DNA of 64,000 bases from Erythrobacter sp. SG61-1L (GCF_001305965.1 NZ_JXQC01000003.1:2167643-2231642), one strand, 5' to 3'; shown: positions 37,768 through 47,023, counted from the stretch's first letter. Numbers and translations: made by a program. Notes: generated by a model not told the origin, from the letters alone.

Positions 37768-38716
37768 GTTTGATCGCCCGGCCCTCGTCGCCCATGCGCG
37801 CGATACGATCCGCGAGGGATCGAAAAGCTTCGCCGCCGCCAGCCGCCTGTTCGGCCGCACCACGCGCGAACGTGTGTGGCTGCTCTACGCCTGGTGCCGC
37901 CGGTGTGACGATCTGGCCGATGCGCAGGAACTGGGCGGCACTCTGGGCGATCAGGCCGGCGCGCAGGACAGGCTGGCCGAAATCCGCGACCTGACCGCAA
38001 AGGCCTTTGCCGGGCAGCCCACGGGAGATCCCTGCTTCGATGCCTTCGGCCTTGTCGCCCATGAATGCGGGATCACACCCGCCATGGCGGAAGACGTGAT
38101 CGCAGGATTTGCGCTGGATGCCGATGGCTGGCGCCCGCAGAGCGAAGGCGACATGATGCGCTATTGCTTCCATGTGGCAGGCGCGGTGGGTGTGATGATG
38201 GCCGTGGTGATGGGCGTGCCCGCCCGGCGCGAAGACATTCTCGACCGGGCCTGCGACCTTGGCCTGGCCTTCCAGCTGGCCAATATCGCGCGCGACGTGG
38301 CCGAAGATGCCGAGGCCGGGCGCTGCTATCTGCCTGCCGAATGGCTGGCCGAAAAGGGCATTCCTGAAAGCGAAATCATGGCGCCCCGGCAGCGCCCTGC
38401 CCTTGCCGAACTGGCCGCGCGGCTGGTGGCCCTGTCGCAACAGCACGAACAGGCATCGCGCATCGGCGCCGCGCAACTGGGCTTCCGCCAGCGCTGGGCG
38501 ATCCTGTCCGCCGCGGGAATCTATGGCGCGATAGCTACCGAGGTTGGCCGCCGGGGCGAGGCCGCGTGGGACGAGCGGGTCCACACATCCGGCCGCGCCA
38601 AGCTGGGCTTCGTCGCCAAGGGGCTGGCCGCCGCGCTGCTGCGCCCACCCCGGATGGACGCCCTGCCCAAATGGAACCGCCGCCAGCTTGCCGCGATGGC
38701 CCGCGAGCCGGGCTGA
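37763..38716 (+). CDS. crtB: CrtB, phytoene synthase
   Basis: 317 aa enzyme that condenses two geranylgeranyl diphosphates to phytoene, the first carotenoid step. Asp-rich Mg-binding motifs are CDDLAD (first) and ANIARDVAED (second), with GRCYLPAEWL following. The start ATG lies in the right arm of a repeat, so no ordinary ribosome binding site is present (the preceding bases are CTCCTCGCA). The next in-frame ATG is far inside the enzyme, so 37763 is the best start. It is likely read on the same transcript as crtY/I, with lower or different initiation. Confidence 0.95.
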   Translation: MAFDRPALVAHARDTIREGSKSFAAASRLFGRTTRERVWLLYAWCRRCDDLADAQELGGTLGDQAGAQDRLAEIRDLTAKAFAGQPTGDPCFDAFGLVAHECGITPAMAEDVIAGFALDADGWRPQSEGDMMRYCFHVAGAVGVMMAVVMGVPARREDILDRACDLGLAFQLANIARDVAEDAEAGRCYLPAEWLAEKGIPESEIMAPRQRPALAELAARLVALSQQHEQASRIGAAQLGFRQRWAILSAAGIYGAIATEVGRRGEAAWDERVHTSGRAKLGFVAKGLAAALLRPPRMDALPKWNRRQLAAMAREPG

Positions 38717-38784
38717 CTCAAGCCCGCTTGCCTCCCCGCGCAGGTGCAGGCAGTCTCCCCGCAAAATATACAGGGGAGAGGAAC

Positions 38785-40404
38785 ATGGGCGAACCGGCCA
38801 CCGCCGAGGGGCAGGTCCACAAGACCGAATGGAAAGTGATCGCGGCATCGTCGCTGGGGACGGTGTTCGAATGGTACGATTTCTATCTCTACGGCCTGCT
38901 GGCCACGATCATTTCCGCCCAGTTCTTTTCCGGCGTCAACGAGACGACCGCCTTCATCCTCGCCCTTGCCGCCTTTGCCGCGGGCTTTGCCGTGCGGCCC
39001 TTCGGCGCGCTGGTATTCGGGCGGGTGGGCGATCTTGTGGGGCGCAAGAACACCTTCCTCGTCACCATGGGCATCATGGGCGCATCCACTTTCGCCGTGG
39101 GCCTGCTGCCTTCCTATGCCAGCGTGGGCGTGGCGGCACCGCTGATGCTGGTCGGCCTGCGTCTGCTGCAGGGCCTCGCGCTGGGCGGGCAATATGGCGG
39201 AGCCGCAACCTATGTTGCGGAACATGCGCCGGAAGGGAAACGCGGCTTTTACACCAGCTTCATCCAGACCACTGCGACGCTGGGCCTGTTCGCCAGCCTG
39301 CTGGTGGTGATCGGCACGCGCGAGACGCTGGGAGAGGAAGCCTTTGCCCAATGGGGCTGGCGCCTGCCCTTCTATGCCTCGGCCCTGCTCCTGGTCGTCT
39401 CGCTGTGGATCAGGCTGCAACTGAACGAGAGCCCGGTCTACCAGAAGATGAAGGCCGAAGGGACGACCTCCAAGGCACCGCTGACGGAAGCCTTCGGCAA
39501 TTGGAAGAACCTGCGCATCGTGCTGATCGCGCTGCTGGGCGCCGTCGCCGGGCAGGCGGTGGTCTGGTATACCGGCCAGTTCTACGCGCTGTTCTATCTG
39601 GAGAAGATCCTGAAGGTGGACGGGGCGACCGCCAATGTGCTGATCGCCGCCGCGCTGGCCATCGGCACACCCTTCTTCGTGTTCTTCGGCTGGCTGAGCG
39701 ATCGCATCGGGCGCAAGCCGATCATCATGGCGGGCTGCGCGCTGGCGGCGCTGACCTATTTCCCGCTCTTTTCCGCCCTCACTGCCGCGGCCAATCCGGC
39801 GCTGGCGGAAGCGCAGGTGAAAGCGCCGGTAGTGGTCCATGCAGACCCGGCGAGTTGCTCGGTCCAGTTCGACCCCATCGGCAAGACCAACTTCAACACC
39901 ACCGCCTGCGACATTGCCAAGTCCACTCTCGCCAAGGCGGGCATTCCCTATGAGAACGCCGCAACGGGCAATGGCGAGACGACTATCGGCGCGATTACCG
40001 TCCCGGCCGACGACATGGAAAGCTATGGCGAGCGGCTGACCATTGCCGTGGCGCAGGCGGGTTATCCGGCACAGGCGGACCCGGCGCGCACCAACACCCC
40101 GCTGGTGATCGCCATCCTCACCGCGCTCGTCCTGCTGGTGACCATGGTCTATGGCCCCATCGCCGCGCTGCTGGTGGAACTGTTCCCCAGCCGCATCCGC
40201 TATACGGCGATGAGCCTGCCCTATCACATCGGCAATGGCTGGTTCGGCGGCTTCCTGCCCACCATCGCCTTTGCCTGCGTGGCCGCGACGGGGAACATCT
40301 ATGCAGGCCTGTGGTATCCGGTGGGCGTAGCGGTGCTGACGCTGCTGGTCGGGCTTCTATGGCTGCCCGAGACGTTCAGGCGGAAGATCGATCACGAGGG
40401 GTGA
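38785..40404 (+). CDS. MHS-type MFS transporter with long periplasmic insert
   Basis: 539 aa metabolite/H+ symporter of the major facilitator superfamily. The signature FEWYDFYLYG is at about residues 31-40, then VRPFGALVFGRVGDLVGRK (the MHS loop). Twelve helices are interrupted after about residue 330 by a 100-residue hydrophilic insert with two cysteines (DPASCSVQFDP, FNTTACDIAKS). AGGGGAGAGG precedes ATG 38785. The substrate is likely an organic acid; it cannot be specified further. Confidence 0.9.
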   Translation: MGEPATAEGQVHKTEWKVIAASSLGTVFEWYDFYLYGLLATIISAQFFSGVNETTAFILALAAFAAGFAVRPFGALVFGRVGDLVGRKNTFLVTMGIMGASTFAVGLLPSYASVGVAAPLMLVGLRLLQGLALGGQYGGAATYVAEHAPEGKRGFYTSFIQTTATLGLFASLLVVIGTRETLGEEAFAQWGWRLPFYASALLLVVSLWIRLQLNESPVYQKMKAEGTTSKAPLTEAFGNWKNLRIVLIALLGAVAGQAVVWYTGQFYALFYLEKILKVDGATANVLIAAALAIGTPFFVFFGWLSDRIGRKPIIMAGCALAALTYFPLFSALTAAANPALAEAQVKAPVVVHADPASCSVQFDPIGKTNFNTTACDIAKSTLAKAGIPYENAATGNGETTIGAITVPADDMESYGERLTIAVAQAGYPAQADPARTNTPLVIAILTALVLLVTMVYGPIAALLVELFPSRIRYTAMSLPYHIGNGWFGGFLPTIAFACVAATGNIYAGLWYPVGVAVLTLLVGLLWLPETFRRKIDHEG

Positions 40405-40408
40405 CCTG

Positions 40409-40528
40409 TGGCTCCCCCCCCTCCGGGGGAGGTGGCATCGCGCATCGATGACGGAGGGGGTTCGCCTTTGGGCAAGCCCCCACCACCGTGCTGCGCACGG
40501 TCCCCCTCCCCCAAGGGGGAGGATCTAC
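40409..40528. repeat. GC-rich repeat with CCCCCTCC...GGAGGG arms
   Basis: Between two converging genes (MHS transporter and glpD), the sequence GCTCCCCCCCCTCCGGGGGA is answered by CCCCCTCCCCCAAGGGGGAG and by an inner inverted part. Fifth repeat family in the window. It may form a two-way transcription end. Confidence 0.75.
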
Positions 40529-42012
40529 CCGCCCATATACTCCGCCACGCTCGCCCGCTCGGCCTCGCTCATATGCAGGCCCAGCTTGCTTCGCCGCCAC
40601 AGCACGTCCTCTGCTGTGCGCGCCCATTCGACATCGCGCAGATAGGCCACTTCCGCCTCGGTCAGCCCGGCGCCGAAATGGCGCCCGAGATCGCCCCACG
40701 CCTTTGCCTTGCCCAGCCAGCGTTCCGCCCGCGTGCCATAGGCACGCGCGATGCGGGTCGCTTCCCCTGCCGAGAGGAAGGGGTGACGCTGCTTCAGTTC
40801 CGCCGCCAGTGCCACCTGTCCATCCACCGGAAAGTCCCCGCCCGGTAGTGGAGCATGGGCCGTCCATGCCGGGCCTGACAGGGCCGGCAGGCGCTGCGCC
40901 AGCGCGTCCACTGCTGCCTCCGACAAATGGCGATAGGACGTGATCTTTCCGCCGAACACATCGAGCAGCGGCGCCCCTTCCTCCGGCGGGGAAAGCGGCA
41001 GGCGATAACCACGCGTCGCCGCCTCCGGCCTGCCCGATCCATCGTCCACCAAAGCGCGCACGCCGGAATAGGTCCACACGACATCGGCGGGAGTCACCGG
41101 CTTCGCGAAATAGCGGCTCGCCGCCTCGCACAGATAGGCGATCTCGTCTTCAGAGGCTTCGATCCGGTCCAGCGGGCCAGTGTGATCCCGGTCGGTCGTG
41201 CCGATCAGGGTGAAGTCCTGCTCATAGGGAATGGCAAAGCAGATGCGCGTATCGGGAAGCTGGAAGATATAGGCGTAGTCATGGTCGAACAGGCGGCGGG
41301 TGACGATATGCGATCCACGCACCCGCCGCAGCGAGAAGCGCGGCGCCTGCCCTGTCAGCCGCGCCACATCGTCCGCCCCCGGCCCCGCCGCATTCACCAG
41401 CGCACGCCCGTGGAAGGTTCCGGCAGGCGTTTCCACCGCCCACAGTTCGCTCTCTCGCCGGATTGCCGTAGCGGGCGTGCGAGTGAGTATCTGCGCCCCG
41501 CGTTCCGCCGCATCCAGCGCGTTCAGCACCACCAGCCTTGCATCGTCCACCCAGCCATCCGAATATTCGAAGCCCCAGCGCAATGCCGGGTCCAGCGCAG
41601 AGCCCGCCGGATGATGATGCAGCCGGATCGTGTCGGCGGCTGGCAGGCGTTTACGCCCGCCGATATGATCGTAGAGGAACAGGCCCAGCCGCAGCATCCA
41701 GCGCGGGCGCAGATGGGGCATCCACGGCAGCACGAAACGCATGGGGCGGATAATGTGCGGGGCAACGCCCCACAGCACTTCCCGCTCCCTCAGCGCCTCG
41801 CGCACCAGTGCGAATTCGTAATATTCGAGATAGCGCAGCCCGCCGTGGACCAGCTTGGTGCTGGCGCTGGACGTTCCGCTGGCGAGGTCTTTGGCCTCCA
41901 GCAGGAGAACGCGGGCACCCCGGCCTTGAGCCCCCCGTCCCTGGGCATCGCGCGCGATCCCCGCGCCGTTGACCCCGCCGCCTATGACGATGAGGTCGAA
42001 CGGCCCGGTCAT
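40525..42012 (-). CDS. glpD: Aerobic glycerol-3-phosphate dehydrogenase
   Basis: 495 aa membrane-associated FAD enzyme oxidising glycerol-3-phosphate to dihydroxyacetone phosphate and feeding the quinone pool. The N-terminus FDLIVIGGGVNGAGIARDA is typical, followed by DLASGTSSASTKLVHGGLRYL and later GGKITSYR. A five-residue duplication (QGRGA twice in DAQGRGAQGRGARV) lies in the loop after the first helix and is not found in usual GlpD. Thirteen bases after the Bcr/CflA transporter stop, so probably co-transcribed. Confidence 0.95.
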   Translation of the reverse strand: MTGPFDLIVIGGGVNGAGIARDAQGRGAQGRGARVLLLEAKDLASGTSSASTKLVHGGLRYLEYYEFALVREALREREVLWGVAPHIIRPMRFVLPWMPHLRPRWMLRLGLFLYDHIGGRKRLPAADTIRLHHHPAGSALDPALRWGFEYSDGWVDDARLVVLNALDAAERGAQILTRTPATAIRRESELWAVETPAGTFHGRALVNAAGPGADDVARLTGQAPRFSLRRVRGSHIVTRRLFDHDYAYIFQLPDTRICFAIPYEQDFTLIGTTDRDHTGPLDRIEASEDEIAYLCEAASRYFAKPVTPADVVWTYSGVRALVDDGSGRPEAATRGYRLPLSPPEEGAPLLDVFGGKITSYRHLSEAAVDALAQRLPALSGPAWTAHAPLPGGDFPVDGQVALAAELKQRHPFLSAGEATRIARAYGTRAERWLGKAKAWGDLGRHFGAGLTEAEVAYLRDVEWARTAEDVLWRRSKLGLHMSEAERASVAEYMGG

Positions 42013-42025
42013 CCCGCGTGGCTCA

Positions 42026-43285
42026 TCAGTGGACGTGAACCGGCGGGCCGGGCCGCGGATGCAGGCGGCGGAACAGGCGGCCCTTCTCGCTATAGAGCAC
42101 AAGCAGCAGCGCGAAGACGCCTGCCAGCAACAGCGCCCATGCCAGCGGACGGGCCGTGCCATCGTAATTCTGGCCGATGACAAGGCCGATCAGCGCGGCA
42201 AGCACCATGCGCAGGAAGGACTGGATGGCGCTGGCGGCCCCGGCGATCTCGGCAAAGGGCTGCATCGCGATGGAGCCGAAATTGGCCCCCAGGAAACCCA
42301 GCAGCGCAAGGTTGCAGGCCATCAGCGGCAGGAACCACAGCAACGAAGAGCTGTGCGCCGAGTGGGAGACCCAGACCTGCAGCGCGCTGATCACGATGAA
42401 CACCAGCAGGCCGGCATGGCTCACGCGGCGGGCGCCGAAGCGTTCCACGATACGCGAATTGACGATGCTGGAAATGGCCATGGTCGCCGCCGTTCCGCCG
42501 AAGATGTAGGGGAACATTTCGCCCGCGCCGAAATGTTCGCCCACAAGTTGCTGGGCGGAATTGACGTAGCCGAACACAGTGCCGATCACCAGCGAAGTGC
42601 CCAGCACATAGCCGATGGCCTGACGCGAAGTGGCCGCGATATAGAGGTTGCGGGCAAGGATCTTCGGCTGGATTTCCTGCCGGAATTCCGGGTGCAGCGT
42701 TTCAGGCAGGCGGATACCGGCCCAGATTGCCATCACCACGCCCATCACGCTGAGGCCCACGAAAATCCAGCGCCAGCCCGCCACTTCCAGCACCAGCTGG
42801 CCCAGCGAGGGCGCCACCACCGGCACAGTGATGAACACAGCCGAAATCATGGAGAAGACGCGCGCCATCTTGTCGCCTTCGAACTGGTCACGGATGATCG
42901 CGCCGGGCAGCACCATGAGACCCGCCGAGCCGAGCCCCTGGATGATGCGCATGATCAGCATCTGGTCGAAGCTCTTCACGAAGGCGCATGCAAAGCCGAA
43001 AACGACATAGCACAGCAGCGAGATCATCAGCAGCTTCTTGCGGCCGAAACGGTCTGCCAGCAGGCCGGGAACCAGCGTGCCTGCGCCCGTGGAAAGCAGG
43101 AACAGGCCGACGATATACTGCCGCTTGTTTGCGTCGAGCATGCCGAATTCGCCCGCGATCTCGTCGATTGCGGGCAACATGCCGTCGATTGCCAGCGCGT
43201 GCAGCGCCATCAGCATGGCGGTGAGAACCACCAGCTCCGTATTGCCCAGCATCCGCGGCGGGGAAGGGTTGGAAACCGTTGCCAT
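42026..43285 (-). CDS. Bcr/CflA-type MFS efflux transporter
   Basis: 419 aa twelve-helix drug/H+ antiporter. LADRFGRKKLLMISL is the MFS loop A motif; MRIIQGLGSAGLMVLPGAIIRD and VVAPSLGQLV are the DHA1 Bcr/CflA-specific blocks. Start ATG 43285. First gene of a unit with glpD. An inverted repeat sits in front of it (43326-43348). The substrate is unknown. Confidence 0.93.
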   Translation of the reverse strand: MATVSNPSPPRMLGNTELVVLTAMLMALHALAIDGMLPAIDEIAGEFGMLDANKRQYIVGLFLLSTGAGTLVPGLLADRFGRKKLLMISLLCYVVFGFACAFVKSFDQMLIMRIIQGLGSAGLMVLPGAIIRDQFEGDKMARVFSMISAVFITVPVVAPSLGQLVLEVAGWRWIFVGLSVMGVVMAIWAGIRLPETLHPEFRQEIQPKILARNLYIAATSRQAIGYVLGTSLVIGTVFGYVNSAQQLVGEHFGAGEMFPYIFGGTAATMAISSIVNSRIVERFGARRVSHAGLLVFIVISALQVWVSHSAHSSSLLWFLPLMACNLALLGFLGANFGSIAMQPFAEIAGAASAIQSFLRMVLAALIGLVIGQNYDGTARPLAWALLLAGVFALLLVLYSEKGRLFRRLHPRPGPPVHVH

Positions 43286-43325
43286 GCGCGCCCCTTGCCC
43301 GCTCTTACAAGGCATGGCCAGCGAG

Positions 43326-43348
43326 AATTGTTGCAAGTGCTAACAATT
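43326..43348. promoter_or_regulatory. Inverted repeat, possible operator of the Bcr/CflA transporter
   Basis: AATTGTT (43326-43332) and AACAATT (43342-43348), perfect 7-base arms with a 9-base spacer (GCAAGTGCT), 40 bases upstream of the transporter start and about 80 bases before divergent dinB. It fits a dimeric repressor site. No regulator gene is adjacent. Confidence 0.5.
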
Positions 43349-43426
43349 TTCCTGTCGCCCGATGCACTGTTGCTTTCACCACCGGGGTGACGCGCGGCCC
43401 GTTAGGCACTAACCTCCGGCAAGGCC

Positions 43427-44542
43427 ATGGACCGCGACGAAACCGACGATGGAGAGGCCACTCTGGGCCTCAGGAAGATCATCCATGTCGACATGGATGC
43501 CTTCTTCGCCAGCGTGGAACAGCGCGACGATCCCGATCTGCGCGGCAAGCCCGTGGCGGTGGGCGGTGCCACCGGGCGCGGCGTGGTTGCCGCCGCCAGC
43601 TATGAAGCGCGCAAGTTCGGCGTGCGTTCCGCCATGCCCTCACTTCGGGCGCAGCAGCTGTGCCCCGGCCTGATCTTCCGCAAGCCGCGCTTCGACATCT
43701 ATCGCGAAGTCTCGCAGCAGATCCGCGCGATCTTCCGCGACTATACGCCCCATGTCGAACCGCTGAGCCTCGACGAAGCCTATCTGGACGTGACCGAAGA
43801 CCTCAAGGGCATCGGTTCAGCCACCCGCATTGCCGAACTGATCCGCCAGCGCATCCGCAAGGAAACCGCCCTCACCGCCAGTGCGGGGGTGAGCTACAAC
43901 AAGTTCCTCGCCAAGCTCGCCAGCGACCAGAACAAGCCGGACGGGCTTTGTGTCATCAGGCCGGGGCAAGGTGCAGCCTTCGTCGCCGGGCTGCCGGTGC
44001 GCCGTTTCCACGGCGTGGGGCCGCGCGGGGCGGAAAAGATGGCGAAGCTGGGGATCGAAACGGGTGCTGACCTGAGGGAGAAAGACCTGCCCTTCCTCAA
44101 GCAACAATTCGGCAGCTTTGCCGATTACCTCTATCGCGCGGCGCGGGGGATCGACCTCAGGCCCGTGCGCGCCAACCGCCCGCGCAAGTCGCTGGGCGGG
44201 GAACGCACTTTCATGGACGATATTTCGTCCGGCCACGCACTGCACGAGACGCTGGACACCATTGCCGACATCGTCTGGGGCCGGATCGAGGAAGCACAGG
44301 CGCGCGGGCGCACCGTCACGCTGAAACTGCGCTACACCGATTTCCGCATCGTCACCCGCGCCCGCTCGCTCACCCATTTCGTCAGCGGGAAGGAGGAATT
44401 CACGAAGCTGGGCCATGGCCTGCTGGACGAAATGCTGCCCCTTCCCCTGCCGATCCGGCTGATGGGCCTCACCCTGTCGGCGCTGGAGGGGGAAGAGGGC
44501 GAGAAGCCACTGAAGGACACGGCGCAGCTTTCGCTGCTTTAG
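43427..44542 (+). CDS. dinB: DNA polymerase IV
   Basis: 371 aa Y-family translesion polymerase. HVDMDAFFASVE and PLSLDEAYLDV supply the catalytic acidic residues, with SYEARKFGVRSAM between them. The C-terminal five residues QLSLL are a beta-clamp-binding motif. A short acidic N-terminal extension (MDRDETDDGEA) precedes the polymerase fold. No LexA-type GTTC-N7-GTTC site is seen upstream. A palindromic repeat begins 5 bases after its stop. Confidence 0.96.
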   Translation: MDRDETDDGEATLGLRKIIHVDMDAFFASVEQRDDPDLRGKPVAVGGATGRGVVAAASYEARKFGVRSAMPSLRAQQLCPGLIFRKPRFDIYREVSQQIRAIFRDYTPHVEPLSLDEAYLDVTEDLKGIGSATRIAELIRQRIRKETALTASAGVSYNKFLAKLASDQNKPDGLCVIRPGQGAAFVAGLPVRRFHGVGPRGAEKMAKLGIETGADLREKDLPFLKQQFGSFADYLYRAARGIDLRPVRANRPRKSLGGERTFMDDISSGHALHETLDTIADIVWGRIEEAQARGRTVTLKLRYTDFRIVTRARSLTHFVSGKEEFTKLGHGLLDEMLPLPLPIRLMGLTLSALEGEEGEKPLKDTAQLSLL

Positions 44543-44546
44543 CATC

Positions 44547-44635
44547 GTCATCCTGAACTTGTTTCAGAACCCATTTTCCCGCTTCGGGCGGCAGCAAGTG
44601 GGGCGCAGTGGATGCTGAAGCGAGTTCAGCATGAC
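44547..44635. repeat. Palindromic intergenic repeat, CCTGAACTTGTTTCAG type
   Basis: GTCATCCTGAACTTGTTTCA on the left and TGAAGCGAGTTCAGCATGAC on the right. Same family as 31774-31861. It starts almost at the dinB stop and may act as its transcript end. Confidence 0.85.
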
Positions 44636-44686
44636 TAAGTTGAGAAGGTGCCTTTCTGCCCCCTTTCCCTTCGGGCTGAGACGGCC

Positions 44687-45154
44687 TCAAGCGACCTGTG
44701 GCATCATCCCGAGCGCCGCATCCACCAGCGCAACCCGGTCAGACGGCAAGGCATCGCTCGCAAAGAACCGCGCTTCCGCGATTTCGCGCCGGTCCGGCCG
44801 CGGATCGCCATTCAGCCGCGCGGAATAGATGTGGCTTGCGCAGGGCGCACCATGCAGGATGCGGCGGTTCACGCCCAGCGCCAGCAGGTCCAGCGCCTCG
44901 CGCCCCAGTTCCTCCGCAATCTCCCGCCGGGCGCCCGGTTCCGGCAATTCGCCCCGCCCCAGCCCGCCGCCAGGCAGGGTCCATTTGCCCGAGCCATAGG
45001 CATGGCGCACCAGCAGCACTTCGCCCGCATCGTTCAGCACCACCACATTCACCCCGGTCAGTTGCGGCCTCGCCAGCCGCCACCACGCCTTGCGCATTTC
45101 ATGCGCCAGCCGCAGCCCGGCCCGGTGAAGCGGGGCGGGGATCAGGTGAAGCAT
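44687..45154 (-). CDS. NUDIX hydrolase
   Basis: 155 aa with a complete Nudix box: GGGLGRGELPEPGARREI, then AEELG, fitting GX5EX7REUXEEXGU. The N-terminal 30 residues (LRLAHEMRKAWWRLARPQLTG) are a basic extension. Substrate unknown; nucleoside diphosphates with a variable second group. It overlaps the 3' end of pgl by 13 bases, so the two are co-transcribed. Confidence 0.93.
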   Translation of the reverse strand: MLHLIPAPLHRAGLRLAHEMRKAWWRLARPQLTGVNVVVLNDAGEVLLVRHAYGSGKWTLPGGGLGRGELPEPGARREIAEELGREALDLLALGVNRRILHGAPCASHIYSARLNGDPRPDRREIAEARFFASDALPSDRVALVDAALGMMPQVA

Positions 45155-45762
45155 GTGACAGGCTGGCTCGCCGCGCCCAGCAGCCGGGCCACGGGCAGAT
45201 CGTTCTTCCCATCCGCCGCCGCCTGAAACAGCGCGCGCTTGTCATCGCCCCGGATCACGAACAGGATCGCATCGCTGGCAAGCAGTGCCGGAATGGTCAG
45301 GCTCACCCGGTCGAACGGGGCCTCCGGCGGCAGGGGATCGGGCGTGAGGCGGCGCACCTTGCGGGGGTCGTCCACTTTCGGATCGGTATTGGGGAACAGC
45401 GAGGCAATGTGTCCGTCCGCCCCCATACCCAGCCAGGCCAGCGCGAAATGCGGCGGGGCGCTTTCCGGCGCCAGCGTCAGCACGATCGCGCCTGCCGGTT
45501 CCATCAGGGTACGAATGCGGCCGACATTGCTGGCGGGGTGATCTTCCTCCACGATCCGGTCATCCCCCGGCCAGATGGCAATCCGCCCCCAGTCGAGCGG
45601 CATGGCGGCCAGCTGTTCCAGAATCGGAAAGGGGGTGGAGCCGCCCGGCACGGTAATGGCGATGCCGCCCGTCGCCTCTGCCAGTGCGGCGGAAAGCCTC
45701 TGGTGGAGCCATTGGGCAATCGCGCGATCATCCGCGCCGTGGATCATGTCAGGCCGAGTCAT
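45142..45762 (-). CDS. pgl: 6-phosphogluconolactonase
   Basis: 206 aa enzyme hydrolysing 6-phosphogluconolactone in the pentose phosphate or Entner-Doudoroff route. GGSTPFPILEQLA, WPGDDRIVEEDHPASN and LGMGADGHIASLFP are the DevB-type hallmarks. ATG 45762 with AGGTG eight bases upstream is preferred over a GTG nine bases earlier. zwf and edd are not in the window. Confidence 0.95.
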   Translation of the reverse strand: MTRPDMIHGADDRAIAQWLHQRLSAALAEATGGIAITVPGGSTPFPILEQLAAMPLDWGRIAIWPGDDRIVEEDHPASNVGRIRTLMEPAGAIVLTLAPESAPPHFALAWLGMGADGHIASLFPNTDPKVDDPRKVRRLTPDPLPPEAPFDRVSLTIPALLASDAILFVIRGDDKRALFQAAADGKNDLPVARLLGAASQPVTCFT

Positions 45763-45973
45763 GAGGCACACCTATCATAGGCTGGCTCTACTGAAAGGCC
45801 GCCGCAGCATTGCCACGGCGGCCCCGCTGTCCAGGATCCAAAGGGCCAGGCGGAGCAGAATCCCACGCGCCGGGGGTTCGGTGGCTGCGGGCGGGCTTCG
45901 GACGGTCACCTTTCGATATTGGCCCAACGCATGAGCTTTCGCTAAAGTTCCGGCAAAATCGCGCGCGTGTTTC

Positions 45974-46534
45974 CTAAAGGATACCGCGCGCGGAAAGGCC
46001 GGTCCAGAAGGCCGCCAGCAGCATGGCAGCGGCAATCGAAAGCCGGATCGCGCGCCAGTTCACCCGCCTTTCCATCTGCCCGCCCAGTGCCCATGCCAGG
46101 GTGAGCGCCGCACCGCCGCCCAATGCCCCGCCCACGCCTGCCAGCATGGGCGATCCGGCCGAAGCGGCAAAGGCCACGATCAGGAAACGCGCCGCATCCA
46201 TCACCTGCCGCGCGGCGATCACCAGCGTGATGGCCACGAAGGATCGCGTCGGCTCCACCGGATCGCGTTGGCGCACCGGCCACGCCAGTTCCCCTGCGCC
46301 GAGCAGCAGTGCCAGCGCCACGAACATGGCCTTGCCTTCCGGCGGCATGAGCTGGGCCAGCCCCGCCCCGACAAAGGCTGCGGCAGTCGAAGTCGCGATA
46401 GAGGATAGCCATGCGGCAAGCAGCAGTGGCCCGCCGGAACCCAGCCTGCCCGCCAGCACGGCGACCAACCGTTGGTCCCGCCCACCGGTTGCGGCAAGAA
46501 AAGTGGCAAGCAGGGCGAAGAAAAAGGCGGGCAT
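45974..46534 (-). CDS. GDT1/TMEM165-like membrane protein (degenerate)
   Basis: 186 aa, six hydrophobic helices in two related halves, as in the UPF0016 family of Mn/Ca transporters. The family motif E-x-G-D-K/R-T appears only weakly: ATGGRDQRLVAVLAGR in the first half and AARQVMDAARFLIVA in the second, so key acidic residues are altered. Transport function is therefore doubtful. It is one of several small sphingomonad relatives. Confidence 0.65.
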   Translation of the reverse strand: MPAFFFALLATFLAATGGRDQRLVAVLAGRLGSGGPLLLAAWLSSIATSTAAAFVGAGLAQLMPPEGKAMFVALALLLGAGELAWPVRQRDPVEPTRSFVAITLVIAARQVMDAARFLIVAFAASAGSPMLAGVGGALGGGAALTLAWALGGQMERRVNWRAIRLSIAAAMLLAAFWTGLSARGIL

Positions 46535-46607
46535 GGCCCATGCCTAGCATGCCGCCTTTCGCCCGGCACTGGCAAATCCGGCGTACAGTCCCTAGCTAGG
46601 CCCGGAT

Positions 46608-46964
46608 ATGAGCGTGGCCATGGACATGAAGCGCGGAGCGTGGCGCTGGATCTGCACCCTGCTGGTGCTGGTTGCAGCCATGCATGCCGTGCTGCCATCC
46701 GGCCAGCCCTTGCAACGCGTCAGCGGTTCGGCATTCAGTGCCTCCACTTCCGATGTCGCAGTGGGCTTCGGCACAAGGGCGGAAGAGCGCAGGCAGGCCC
46801 AGCCTCAGCCCGCTCCGCTGCCAGTTGCCCGTCTGGCGGTGTTCCGCCCGCTCGCCCTGCAATTGCCGGGCCGCCCCTTTGCCCCCCGGCCCGAAACGCG
46901 CGGCCCGCCGCTTTTCGAGACGACGCTCTCCCCCCTCAGTCCACGGGCTCCGCCCTTCGCCTGA
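46608..46964 (+). CDS. Hypothetical protein with N-terminal hydrophobic segment
   Basis: 118 aa. A signal-like N-terminus (WRWICTLLVLVAAMHAVLPSG) precedes a Pro/Ala/Arg-rich tail of low complexity. ATG 46608 or 46620/46626 could start it. No family recognised. Weakly supported because the second half could be ordinary GC-rich DNA; the hydrophobic start and position before the next gene favour coding. Confidence 0.5.
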   Translation: MSVAMDMKRGAWRWICTLLVLVAAMHAVLPSGQPLQRVSGSAFSASTSDVAVGFGTRAEERRQAQPQPAPLPVARLAVFRPLALQLPGRPFAPRPETRGPPLFETTLSPLSPRAPPFA

Positions 46965-47023
46965 CCGGCCACCGGCCGCGCATGAGCCGCGGCCAGATTT
47001 CCCGTCCGGACAGGATATGACAC

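Noticed and set aside
43286-43426. LexA site for dinB
   Set aside because: The alphaproteobacterial GTTC-N7-GTTC pattern was looked for and not found.
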